Source: an uncultured Clostridia bacterium
GTDB taxonomy: Bacteria; Bacillota; Clostridia; TANB77; CAG-508
Assembly: GCA_947590905.1 (NCBI GenBank)
Contig: CANQCU010000002.1
Location: forward strand, 1-64,000
Length of the DNA stretch: 64,000 nt
Reading direction: 5' to 3'
The translations under genes were made by a program, and so were the position numbers. The notes beneath the pieces are model-generated. The model ran no database searches and was not told where the DNA came from. It was given only the letters and a program-made list of their open reading frames with translations. Shown here one piece after another: positions 19,380 to 27,978 of this stretch (positions are counted from its first letter, which is position 1; every line of letters starts with the position of its first letter).

Positions 19380-20558
19380 TTAATATATTATTTTTTCTTC
19401 TGTTCCAATACTTTCTTGCACTTCATATACAACTTCTACTTCTATACTATTGTCATATTCTTTAGTATTTATTTGTATATCTTTTATATTGTCTTTGTTT
19501 TCTATTTCTTCGGATAATTCACTTTCAAGCTTTTTTACTAATATTTCTTTTGCTTCTTCAAAAGTTAGGCTTATTTTTTTCTCTTCTAATTCATAATATG
19601 TAGAAATCCCTAAGGTTATTGGTAAATAAAATGAAGAAAATAATTTTATTTTTTTCTCTTCATTTATTGTATCATATTTTTCGAAATTTGGAAGAGTTTT
19701 GTACAAATTTATTTGAAAATTATTTAATTTTATATTATATTTTTTTACTTCTTTTCCTGTTTTGCTTAGGGATACTTGTTCTAGCTCCATTTTTTCTTTT
19801 TTACTATACCATACTTTTGCTTCTACTTCACCTGATGCATGAACATATCTTACTCCTGTATATTTTCCTTCCATCCATCCACCTATTAATATTGTATTTT
19901 CTGTAACTATATCTCCTACTTTGACAAGTGCAGTGCCTGTTTTTGCTGTAATCTTTGTTATTTGTCCTTTTTTGTTTGATACTATGTTGCAATACTCGTT
20001 TTCGTCTATGATTTCTGGTTTTTCTTCTCTTTCTACTATTTTTACGATTACATTTGTTCCTTCTAGATTAATGCTCATCCATGCTATATCATCTCGTTCA
20101 AGCCTTATCTTATTTATAGTTTCTTGTGTATTTATACTTGATTTTAGTTTTCCAACACTTAATCCACTTTGGTTTAATGCTGATAAAATTTCATCTTTTT
20201 TATCTGTTCCCTCTATTTCTATATTCCATACAAACTTTGATGTTACAAACATTGAAATAAGAATTATTACTAATACTGCAAAAAATATTTTTCTTTTTCT
20301 ATATCTATTCATAATAAATGGCAAACCCTTTTTTTCATTCAAGGTTATCTTGCATTTAGTTTTTTTTGCAATACTTTTTAGTCTTTTAAAATCCTGTATT
20401 CCAACATTTGCATCCATATACGTAGTTTTTTCTCTTTTTACGTTCCAAAGCAGGATTCCTTTGCTTATACACGTATTTATAAATCTCTCTATATAATATC
20501 CTTCTGCTGATATATTTACATATCCCAAAATATATTTTAGAAGTATTTTAAATATCAA
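19380..20558 (-). CDS. yqfD: Sporulation protein YqfD
   Basis: The 392-residue product fits YqfD: an N-terminal cytoplasmic part (ILKYILGYVNISAEGYYIERFIN), one membrane helix (about residues 93-110), and a large extracytoplasmic part with IEGTDKKDEIL, INLEGTNVIVKIVERE and the C-terminal VVYEVQESIG. In Bacillus the family is expressed in the mother cell during sporulation. The start is TTG with AGGTGAG upstream. It lies 13 nt after yqfC. Confidence 0.88.
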   Translation of the reverse strand: MIFKILLKYILGYVNISAEGYYIERFINTCISKGILLWNVKREKTTYMDANVGIQDFKRLKSIAKKTKCKITLNEKKGLPFIMNRYRKRKIFFAVLVIILISMFVTSKFVWNIEIEGTDKKDEILSALNQSGLSVGKLKSSINTQETINKIRLERDDIAWMSINLEGTNVIVKIVEREEKPEIIDENEYCNIVSNKKGQITKITAKTGTALVKVGDIVTENTILIGGWMEGKYTGVRYVHASGEVEAKVWYSKKEKMELEQVSLSKTGKEVKKYNIKLNNFQINLYKTLPNFEKYDTINEEKKIKLFSSFYLPITLGISTYYELEEKKISLTFEEAKEILVKKLESELSEEIENKDNIKDIQINTKEYDNSIEVEVVYEVQESIGTEEKIIY

Positions 20559-20571
20559 TTTTTCTCACCTA

Positions 20572-20844
20572 CTATTCATTTGCCTCAAAATCGAGTGAAT
20601 CTATTTTTCCTGTTATCATGATATCTTCTTTGTTCATTTGTATAAGTTTTAGATTAAATCCATTTATGTTTATTGCTCCTATGTATGTGTTTACTTTTAT
20701 AAATATTTCTTCATATTCTAATATATTTTTATAATTTTCAATTACTAATTCTTCAAATCCAAGTATTGTTATTTTAGGTTTATCTGTTGTTATCTCTTCT
20801 GGCATTTCCAAAAACTGATTTATTTTACTAAACCTATTTTTCAT
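20572..20844 (-). CDS. yqfC: Sporulation protein YqfC
   Basis: A 90-residue protein with the YqfC pattern LEMPEEITTDKPKITILG, then VIENYKNILEY and GAININGFNLKL. It is always paired with yqfD, and is its neighbour here. It starts the minus-strand operon yqfC-yqfD-(unknown)-ybeY-DUF3048. Its presence, with yqfD, suggests a sporulation background. Confidence 0.88.
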   Translation of the reverse strand: MKNRFSKINQFLEMPEEITTDKPKITILGFEELVIENYKNILEYEEIFIKVNTYIGAININGFNLKLIQMNKEDIMITGKIDSLDFEANE

Positions 20845-20929
20845 GTTCCATCACTACTTCTTTCTATGTACAAAGCATTATATTTAATTATATTGCATAT
20901 TTTTAATTTAATGCTTGTTATTATAAGAA

Positions 20930-20976
20930 AAGCAAAAAAGACTAGGATTTAACCATCCTAGTCTTTTTTGCTTAAT
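20930..20976. terminator. Hairpin terminator, aaaagactagga stem
   Basis: agcaaaaaagactagga pairs with tcctagtcttttttgct around ttaacca. It has T runs on both strands, so it can work in both directions. The same gactagga/tcctagtc stem recurs at 61896-61930. Confidence 0.75.
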
Positions 20977-21107
20977 ATTTTCTTAAGACTTTTTCTTCCT
21001 AACTTTCACATTGAGTTCACAAAATGGACAAATTCACTTGCTATATTATAAGTACACTAAGAATAATAGTGAAAAACATCCCCTTTTATTTTTTATTTTG
21101 GGAAGCC

Positions 21108-21130
21108 TTGAAGAAAGGTTTCCTTTTTTT
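21108..21130 (+). terminator. Hairpin with T run, plus strand
   Basis: ggaagcctt pairs with aaggtttcc (one G-T wobble), followed by seven T on plus. It abuts the 114-bp repeat. No plus-strand gene is seen upstream. Confidence 0.45.
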
Positions 21131-21238
21131 ATTGCGCCGGCAAATTTCGCAGAAATTTCCGGAGCAAAAAGGTTAAGCTACCTTTATTCGTGCGGTTTGC
21201 AAAGCAAATCCGCACATGTGGCGAAGCCGCTTTTCTTA
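21125..21238 (-). repeat. 114-bp 3'-end repeat, copy 1
   Basis: This sequence is identical, over 114 nt, to 54882-54995 in the same orientation relative to the upstream gene. It contains several nested hairpins: gtgcgg...ccgcac around gatttgctttgcaaa, aaggt...acctt, and ccggaaattt...aaatttgccgg. It starts 7 nt after the stop of the 21245 gene. G+C content is well above the surroundings. Probably a mobile 3'-UTR element or processing site. Confidence 0.85.
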
Positions 21239-21244
21239 TCATTT

Positions 21245-22075
21245 TTATTTTATAATTACTATATCATTTTCAGAAGTTTGATTTGAATTGCCATAAGCAT
21301 ATATTATATATATAGTTCCATTTGGTCCTAGAAAATAGTTGTTAGAATTTTCAATTTCATACATTTTACTATTTATATCTCTTTCATATATATTATATCC
21401 TAAAGCTATTAAATTTTCTGAACGACTTATTCCTTCTTGTACTACTCTTTTTATCTCAGTTTTTACATCATTTTTATTTATACTCTTTAATTCAAGCATT
21501 TCATCAAGTGATATTTGTTTGTTTGTAGATAGGTTATAAGTATAAGCTTGTATTATTAATCTTTGTGCATTTGAACCTTCTTTTAATGTTGATTTAATAA
21601 CTAATGATAATATATTTTCATTAATATATGCTGTATATTCTACGGTATATCTTATTACAACATTATCATTTCTATTTGAATCTGCTACTATACTATCTAA
21701 CTTTTCTTTAAATATAGTATTTATCTCTTTGTTTATATTTCTTACTGTTTCATTATTTATATTTATAGAAGGGATATCTGCTGTTATATTAAATTTTCCT
21801 TCATATATTTGATTTAAAGCATACGAAGTATAAACAATATCTTTATTTTTATCTATTTTATTACTTACGCTAACATTATTATTTTGGTAATTTATATTAT
21901 TATCAAATAATTTTTCCATCTCTTGTGTTAAGCCCTCTTCGTTGGTTTGCTCATTTGAAATAGTGTTTTGTATCTCCTCTTCATTTTTTACAAATACTTG
22001 ATAATATATTCCATATCCTACTGCAAAAATACATATAATTGCTATAACTATAATCACCCATTTTCTTTTGTCCAT
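21245..22075 (-). CDS. DUF3298-like membrane-anchored protein
   Basis: The 276-residue protein has an N-terminal membrane helix (about residues 5-25) and an acidic linker. A C-terminal domain reads EYTAYINENILSLVIKS ... YTYNLSTNKQISLDEML ... YFLGPNGTIYIIYAYG, resembling the DUF3298/RsiV-type sensor domain. No catalytic residues can be named. AGGAGG precedes the ATG. It has its own promoter, divergent from the Clp gene, and the 114-bp repeat follows its stop. Confidence 0.7.
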   Translation of the reverse strand: MDKRKWVIIVIAIICIFAVGYGIYYQVFVKNEEEIQNTISNEQTNEEGLTQEMEKLFDNNINYQNNNVSVSNKIDKNKDIVYTSYALNQIYEGKFNITADIPSININNETVRNINKEINTIFKEKLDSIVADSNRNDNVVIRYTVEYTAYINENILSLVIKSTLKEGSNAQRLIIQAYTYNLSTNKQISLDEMLELKSINKNDVKTEIKRVVQEGISRSENLIALGYNIYERDINSKMYEIENSNNYFLGPNGTIYIIYAYGNSNQTSENDIVIIK

Positions 22076-22106
22076 AGTATATTCCTCCTTAAAGTATATT
22101 TAATTA

Positions 22107-22135
22107 ATTATACCATATTATAAAGCTAGTTTCAA
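22107..22135 (-). promoter_or_regulatory. Promoter for the DUF3298-like gene
   Basis: TTGAAA (22130-22135) and TATAAT (22107-22112), 17 nt apart on the minus strand. Confidence 0.8.
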
Positions 22136-22136
22136 C

Positions 22137-22165
22137 TTGACTTTTTTCAATTTTTAATGTATTAT
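22137..22165 (+). promoter_or_regulatory. Promoter for the ClpE-like gene
   Basis: TTGACT (22137-22142) and TATTAT (22160-22165), 17 nt apart on plus, about 40 nt before the start codon. It is back to back with the divergent minus-strand promoter. I could not find a convincing CtsR box. Confidence 0.78.
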
Positions 22166-22202
22166 TAATAGAATGTATAAAGCAATAAGGAGGACTTAAA
22201 AT

Positions 22203-24482
22203 ATGTTATGTTCAGTTTGTAAAAAAGAACAAGCTATTATCTTCGTAAATGAACCAACAAAGGAAGATCCAAAGCATGTTACAGGATATTGTTTTAACTG
22301 TGCAAAAGAAAAAGGCATTAAACCATTAAATTCAATTTTGAACAATAATAATATCGATTTGAATAATGTTGCAGAACAATTTGAATCTATTTTTAATAAT
22401 ATATCAAATAATATGGACTTACAAAATATGGATTTTGAAGAATCTGAAAATATGGTTCCTATTGGTGCTATATTTGGAAATTTCTTCAATAATAACACAG
22501 AAAGTCAAACTGATGGAAAAAATTCTAATAGTACCAAAAGAGTAAAGGTTGAAAAAAAGCCTAAAGAAAAAAAGAAAAAATTTCTTGATTTATATGGCAC
22601 AAATTTAACAAACAAAGCTAAAAACAACGAATTAGATGCTGTAATTGGAAGAGATAAAGAAATTAGAAGAATTATCCAAATTTTAAATAGACGTTCTAAA
22701 AATAACCCATGCCTAATTGGTGAACCTGGTGTTGGTAAAACTGCAATAGCACAAGGACTTGCAATTTGTATAGCAAATGGTAATGTTCCTGCTAAACTTT
22801 TAAATAAAGAGGTATATCTTTTAGATATGACTTCTGTTATAGCTGGGACTCAATTTAGAGGTCAATTTGAAGCTAGAATGAAGGGTATTATTGATGAATG
22901 TAAATCTTTAAAAAATATTATTTTAGTTATTGATGAAATTCATAATATCATTGGAGCTGGCGAAGGAGAAAGCTCAATGAATGCTGCAAATATTTTAAAA
23001 CCTTCACTTGCAAATGGTGAAATTCAACTTATTGGTACTACTACACTTAGAGAATATAGAAAATATATAGAAAAAGATACAGCATTAGAAAGAAGATTTC
23101 AAACTGTTCTTGTTGAAGAACCAAATATTGATGCAACAACAGATATTATGTGTGGAATTAAAAAATACTATGAAGACTTCCACAAAGTAAAAATTTCTAA
23201 TGATGTAATTCGTCAAACTGTAATTATGTCTGAGAAATATATTCATGATAGATTTTTACCTGATAAAGCAATTGATGTACTTGATGAAGCATGTTCAAGA
23301 ATAAATCTTGATAATAAAGAACTATATCAATTAGAAGTTCTTAAAAACGAATTAAAAGCAGTTCAAGAGGAAAAAAATGAAGCTGTTCAAACTGATTCTA
23401 CTGAAGATTATCAAAAAGCAGCTGATTTAAAAACTCGTGAATGTCAACTTACAGAGCAAATTGAAAATATTACTAAAAATTTAAAATTAAAAGAAGTTAC
23501 AGTTCAAGATATCGCCGAAGTAATTGAGCATTGGACAAAAATTCCAGTAACTAAAATTACTGAAGAAGAAACTGCAAAACTTTTAAACTTAGAAAATAAT
23601 CTTCATAAAAAAATTATTGGTCAAGATACTGCAGTTTCTGCTGTTGCTAAAGCTATTAGAAGAAATAGAGCAGGACTAAAGAGCACTAAAAGACCACCTT
23701 CGTTTATGTTTGTTGGTCCAACTGGTGTTGGTAAAACAGAACTTGCTAAAACTCTTGCTTTTGAAATGTTTGGAGATAAAGATGCCATTATTAGAGTAGA
23801 TATGTCTGAATACATGGAATCTCATTCTACTTCTAAACTTATTGGTTCTCCTCCAGGATATGTAGGATATGATGACGCAGGTCAACTTACTGAAAAAGTT
23901 AAAAGAAAACCATATTCAATTGTACTCTTAGATGAAATAGAAAAAGCACATAGTGATGTATTTAATATTTTACTTCAAGTACTTGATGATGGAAAACTTA
24001 CAGATTCACAAGGAAACACGGTTAGTTTTGAAAATACCATAATTATTATGACATCAAATTCTGGTTCTAATTTAAATAACAATTCTATTGGTTTTGGAAA
24101 ACAAACTGTAGATTCTAACAAAATTATGGATAGCTTAAAAGACACATTTAGACCTGAATTTTTAAACAGAGTTGATGAAATTGTTATTTTTGATAGCTTA
24201 AATAAAGAACAACTATTACAAATTGTTAATTTAATGTTAGAAGATACTAGAACTGCCCTTTCTGATAAAAATATTACAATGGATGTATCAGACAGTGCTA
24301 AAGAATTTTTATTAGAAAAAGGAACAGACTTAAAATATGGTGCTAGACCTTTAAGACGTGCTATTCAAAGATATTTAGAAGATGAATTGTCTGAAAAGAT
24401 TTTAAGATCTGAAATTAAAAATGGTGACCATGTATTAGTGGATATGAAAGATAATGCTTTAGATTTTAGTACAAAGAACTAA
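22203..24482 (+). CDS. clpE: Clp ATPase with N-terminal zinc finger (ClpE-like)
   Basis: A Hsp100 AAA+ unfoldase that feeds proteins to ClpP. The N terminus has two CxxC pairs (CSVC and CFNC), the hallmark of ClpE; there is no classic Clp_N double repeat. AAA-1 has GEPGVGKT and VIDEIHNIIGAGE; a UVR-like coiled segment follows (DYQKAADLKTRE); AAA-2 has GPTGVGKTE, VLLDEIEKAH and the C-terminal KYGARPLRRAI. It is 759 residues long, and AAGGAGG precedes the ATG. It is the only long plus-strand gene in this part. A heat-shock or quality-control role is known for the family. Confidence 0.92.
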   Translation: MLCSVCKKEQAIIFVNEPTKEDPKHVTGYCFNCAKEKGIKPLNSILNNNNIDLNNVAEQFESIFNNISNNMDLQNMDFEESENMVPIGAIFGNFFNNNTESQTDGKNSNSTKRVKVEKKPKEKKKKFLDLYGTNLTNKAKNNELDAVIGRDKEIRRIIQILNRRSKNNPCLIGEPGVGKTAIAQGLAICIANGNVPAKLLNKEVYLLDMTSVIAGTQFRGQFEARMKGIIDECKSLKNIILVIDEIHNIIGAGEGESSMNAANILKPSLANGEIQLIGTTTLREYRKYIEKDTALERRFQTVLVEEPNIDATTDIMCGIKKYYEDFHKVKISNDVIRQTVIMSEKYIHDRFLPDKAIDVLDEACSRINLDNKELYQLEVLKNELKAVQEEKNEAVQTDSTEDYQKAADLKTRECQLTEQIENITKNLKLKEVTVQDIAEVIEHWTKIPVTKITEEETAKLLNLENNLHKKIIGQDTAVSAVAKAIRRNRAGLKSTKRPPSFMFVGPTGVGKTELAKTLAFEMFGDKDAIIRVDMSEYMESHSTSKLIGSPPGYVGYDDAGQLTEKVKRKPYSIVLLDEIEKAHSDVFNILLQVLDDGKLTDSQGNTVSFENTIIIMTSNSGSNLNNNSIGFGKQTVDSNKIMDSLKDTFRPEFLNRVDEIVIFDSLNKEQLLQIVNLMLEDTRTALSDKNITMDVSDSAKEFLLEKGTDLKYGARPLRRAIQRYLEDELSEKILRSEIKNGDHVLVDMKDNALDFSTKN

Positions 24483-24510
24483 TTTTCTATAAGTTATTGT
24501 GGAGGAAATT

Positions 24511-25080
24511 ATGCTAAAAAACATACCAAATATTCTAACAATTATTAGATTTTTATTGATACCACCTATCGTAATAGCTATTGCTTCTGAGTCTTTTATT
24601 GTTGCATTAATATTTCTAGTTTTATCTGCTATTACAGATATTCTAGACGGAGCTATTGCAAGAAAATTTAATTTAATAACAAATTTCGGAAAACTTATTG
24701 ATCCTCTTGCTGATAAAACTACTCAAACTGCAATTTTAGTAACTTTGACTGTAAAAGGAATTGTCCCTTTTTGGGTACTTGCTATTGTAATTATTAAAGA
24801 ATTTGCAATGATTGCGGGTGCTTCTTTCCTTTATGGAAAAGAGCTTGTAGTTTCTAGTAAATGGTATGGAAAGCTTGCAACTGTTCTATTCTACGTTGCA
24901 ATTGCTTTTTCATTAACTATTCGCTACCTAAATGCTCACGTATTATTAGAACCTATTTATGATTTTTCTATTTATTTATATGGTTTAGCTGTTTTCTCTA
25001 CGCTTCTTGCATTAGTGTTATATTTTATAACTTTTAATATGAAAACTTATATCAAGGATGAAGTTAAGAAAAATAGTTAG
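24511..25080 (+). CDS. pgsA: Phosphatidylglycerophosphate synthase PgsA
   Basis: PgsA makes phosphatidylglycerophosphate from CDP-diacylglycerol and glycerol 3-phosphate at the membrane. The CDP-alcohol phosphotransferase motif is complete: DGAIARKFNLITNFGKLIDP with D following at LADK. Five or so membrane helices. A GTG at 24499 is in frame, but GGAGG lies within that extension just before the ATG at 24511, so the product is 189 aa. Confidence 0.94.
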   Translation: MLKNIPNILTIIRFLLIPPIVIAIASESFIVALIFLVLSAITDILDGAIARKFNLITNFGKLIDPLADKTTQTAILVTLTVKGIVPFWVLAIVIIKEFAMIAGASFLYGKELVVSSKWYGKLATVLFYVAIAFSLTIRYLNAHVLLEPIYDFSIYLYGLAVFSTLLALVLYFITFNMKTYIKDEVKKNS

Positions 25081-25116
25081 AATAGGAAATTGAATTTATT
25101 ATAAAAATTTTATTAA

Positions 25117-25158
25117 AATAGTGCAACTCCAGATATTTTTCTAGGGTTGCACTATTTT
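25117..25158. terminator. Bidirectional terminator between pgsA and the BofC-like gene
   Basis: The inverted repeat atagtgcaac / gttgcactat lies between two convergent genes, with A/T-rich flanks on both sides. Confidence 0.75.
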
Positions 25159-25731
25159 CTATTCGAAGTCTTCTATAATTTTATTTAATTCTTCTGTTCC
25201 ATATACTTTAATTCCATTTTTTAATGTTATTTTATCTGTTTCTGTAAGATATTCTATGGACAAGTCTGTTTTTTCTTTTAGAGTTTCTTTTCCGTCTTTG
25301 TTAATTTTGTATATGTTTATATAACCATCCTCTTCTTTTAGTAAAAAATGCTCATCACAGAAGTCGTCTATTTCTTTACATAGTATTACTTCATCTTTTG
25401 AAAATTCCTCTACTATCCATCCTGGGTAAATTTCTTCTATTTCTTCTTCATTTAAATTCACCATATCTTCTGGAATTGCCACAATATCACTAATTATATG
25501 ATCACATATTGTATAATGTTTTTTTAATGTTAACACTGTATTAGGAGTTGTTTTTTCTTCTACTGCACTAGTCTCAGCAATTTCATTTGTATTTGTCCTT
25601 TCTTCTATTGTATTTGTAATATTTATAGCACCTACATTATGCTTTTCTTCTTTATTTGTAGATATTCCAACAAAAAATGCTATTAAAAATATTAAACATA
25701 AGAAACTAATAAAAATGGCTTGTTTTTTCAT
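25159..25731 (-). CDS. BofC C-terminal domain-like membrane-anchored protein
   Basis: The 190-residue protein has an N-terminal signal anchor (residues 5-23), a Thr/Glu-rich linker, and a domain reading LKKHYTICDHIISDIVAIPEDMV then IYPGWIVEEFSKDEVILCKEIDDFC and HFLLKEEDGYINIYKI. This follows the BofC C-terminal domain pattern, where in Bacillus BofC delays the pro-sigma-K protease. Here the role is unproven. It is not obviously in an operon. Confidence 0.72.
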   Translation of the reverse strand: MKKQAIFISFLCLIFLIAFFVGISTNKEEKHNVGAINITNTIEERTNTNEIAETSAVEEKTTPNTVLTLKKHYTICDHIISDIVAIPEDMVNLNEEEIEEIYPGWIVEEFSKDEVILCKEIDDFCDEHFLLKEEDGYINIYKINKDGKETLKEKTDLSIEYLTETDKITLKNGIKVYGTEELNKIIEDFE

Positions 25732-25792
25732 ACTAAAATCACCTTTTCTCGTTTTTAGTATTATTTACAAACATAGCCATTTTTATACATAT

Positions 25793-26944
25793 TTATTTAT
25801 AATTAGTTTCACTTAATGTAGGAAATTTAAATGTTTTTCCATTTGCTGATAATTCACATTTTTCTGTATGGTTTTTAAATAGTTCTTCACTTCCTACTAA
25901 AAAATATTTATGTGCTATTTGATATCCGACTGTTCCTCCTCCATATACAATTGGATCATCCCAAGTTACATCTACGGCGTACCATTTATTATTTAATTTA
26001 ACGTAGTTCCACATGTGATCTTCACTAGAACCATTAGAATTTGTTCCTACGCCAACTGCAAGAATATTTTCTATTTTTAGTTCATCTAATAAATATTTAA
26101 AAGTTCTTGCATATGCTTCACATACGCCTTTTTTCTCTGTTAAGGCTCCATATATTGTTGTTTTATTTATACTCGTTCCTTCATAGCTCATATAATTTAT
26201 TATCCAGTCATGTACTTGTAGTATCCTATCATCATCATTTCCACTAGCAGTACTTATTAGCTGTTTTCTTATACTTTCTAGTTTATTTATTATTTCTTCT
26301 ACTTGTGTTTTGCTAAAAAATCCTTGTGCAAAGAAATTTGAGTTTTCTCCTGAATTTATATATAGTTTATATGTAGTTCCAAATATTGATTTTGTTTGTT
26401 CTATATTTAAAGACATCTTAGAAAAGTCTATATAGAAAAGGTCTGGAACGTCTAAGTTTAGTGCATTTATTGTATCTTTATAATAACCATCTAGTAATGT
26501 TTGACCATTAGATTGATTTAGCAAATCACTAAAATCATAGTCTATATTTATAGTGCAATTTCCAGTTCTTAGATTGTAAATATTTTCTTCGATTGCATCA
26601 TAAATTATTTTTGAATATGTATCTAATTGATTATAGTAGTATTTGTTGTTTTGATTTTTATTTACTATACTTGGAACTTCAACTGAATTTTGAGAAGAAT
26701 TACTCATAGATGGAGGTACTAATATTTCTCCTCCAAGATTATTATTTTTTGGTGTTTCTTCTATTTTGTTTGTTACAGTATTTGATAATTCTCTATCTCC
26801 TTCTATATATGCATTTTGCTGAATATTTTGTTTTTGCATGTTTGATAATTCATTATTGTATATTTTGTATGCATATATTCCACCAAGCACTATTATAATG
26901 ATAAATAATATTATCATTGTTAAATTTGTTTTTCTATATTCCAT
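25793..26944 (-). CDS. Membrane-anchored transglutaminase-like protease
   Basis: The 383-residue protein has an N-terminal membrane helix (about residues 8-26), an Asn-rich linker, and a C-terminal transglutaminase core. The catalytic Cys is in KGVCEAYARTFKYLL, the His in SSEDHMWNYVKL and the Asp in YAVDVTWDDP. Family members act as extracytoplasmic cysteine proteases or cross-linking enzymes, often with spore or wall roles. The active triad is intact. Confidence 0.85.
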   Translation of the reverse strand: MEYRKTNLTMIILFIIIIVLGGIYAYKIYNNELSNMQKQNIQQNAYIEGDRELSNTVTNKIEETPKNNNLGGEILVPPSMSNSSQNSVEVPSIVNKNQNNKYYYNQLDTYSKIIYDAIEENIYNLRTGNCTINIDYDFSDLLNQSNGQTLLDGYYKDTINALNLDVPDLFYIDFSKMSLNIEQTKSIFGTTYKLYINSGENSNFFAQGFFSKTQVEEIINKLESIRKQLISTASGNDDDRILQVHDWIINYMSYEGTSINKTTIYGALTEKKGVCEAYARTFKYLLDELKIENILAVGVGTNSNGSSEDHMWNYVKLNNKWYAVDVTWDDPIVYGGGTVGYQIAHKYFLVGSEELFKNHTEKCELSANGKTFKFPTLSETNYK

Positions 26945-27079
26945 ATTTCACCTTTTTTAATTTATTCTATATTTTTAATATAACACAGTTATAGAGTTTT
27001 TGCAATATGGGCGATAAAAAAGTGCATTTACATTTATAGTCTAATTGCCAATTATATTATACAACCAATAATTTATATT

Positions 27080-27871
27080 TCAAATTACTTTCATATAATC
27101 TTTTTCATATTTATATATTAGTTTTATTCCTATAAAGCACAATAATAATCCTACTATATACCAACAAATTATAATTGGAAAACTAGCAATTTCTCTGTAT
27201 AAAAATATTCCTCTAAAACTATCAATAATATAAGCTATTGGGTTTAATGTTAATAAAATTTTATTAAATGGGCTTGGTATTTTTGTTTTTATATTATAAA
27301 AAATCCCAGAAAAATACAAAAGAAATTTTAATAAAATAGCACTTACGTTATTTAAATCTTCTATGTATGTCCCAAAATGCATTAAAATACAACATATTCC
27401 AAAAGTTATAATATACAAAAGTAAGAAATATGGAATAAATAATAGCAAATATAATGTATAATTAACTTTAAAAAATAACATTAGTATTAATATTATTCCA
27501 AAAGATATAAAAGCTTTAAATGAATATATAAATGACTTTTCTAAAACTAATATATGTTTTGGTAAATATACATTGGTTATAATATTTTTCTTGGCTTTGA
27601 CTAATCTTATACTAGACATTACCATTTTATCAAAATAGTTCCATGTAGTAATACCTATAAATACAAATATTGGAAAATTAGGTTCTTTTGATTTGAACAC
27701 TATTTCTACTACAAAAATATATATAAACATCATGCATATTGGTTCTAATATCCACCATATCCAGTTTAAATATGAATTTGCTACCTCTGCTCTTAACTCA
27801 GCTTTGGCTGAAAACATGGCATATTCAAAATATTTTTTTACATCATTAATAAATCTTTTTATTTTTATCAC
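27080..27871 (-). CDS. ABC-2 type polysaccharide export permease
   Basis: The 263-residue protein has six membrane segments and the ABC-2 permease pattern of TagG/Wzm (ANSYLNWIWWILEPICMMFIY ... ITTWNYFDKMVMSSIRLVKAKKNIITNVYLPK). It should export a lipid-linked polysaccharide together with the ATPase encoded at 39626-40366, at the other end of the same gene block. The GTG start has only a weak ribosome site, so it is less certain. Confidence 0.85.
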   Translation of the reverse strand: MIKIKRFINDVKKYFEYAMFSAKAELRAEVANSYLNWIWWILEPICMMFIYIFVVEIVFKSKEPNFPIFVFIGITTWNYFDKMVMSSIRLVKAKKNIITNVYLPKHILVLEKSFIYSFKAFISFGIILILMLFFKVNYTLYLLLFIPYFLLLYIITFGICCILMHFGTYIEDLNNVSAILLKFLLYFSGIFYNIKTKIPSPFNKILLTLNPIAYIIDSFRGIFLYREIASFPIIICWYIVGLLLCFIGIKLIYKYEKDYMKVI

Positions 27872-27978
27872 CTATCTTATATTAGATTTAAGGATTATGA
27901 ATAAAATATATAAGTATTAATCGAATATTCTAATTCTTGCATTTCTCTCTCCTTATTTTTTCGTTTAAAATTATTATA

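Noticed and set aside
21011-21286. Plus-strand 91-residue frame
   Set aside because: It runs through the 114-bp repeat and into the end of the opposite gene; no ribosome site or promoter.
22076-22202. CtsR operator upstream of the ClpE-like gene
   Set aside because: Only a loose TTGAC-TTTTTTC similarity; the tandem heptamer of the CtsR box is not there.
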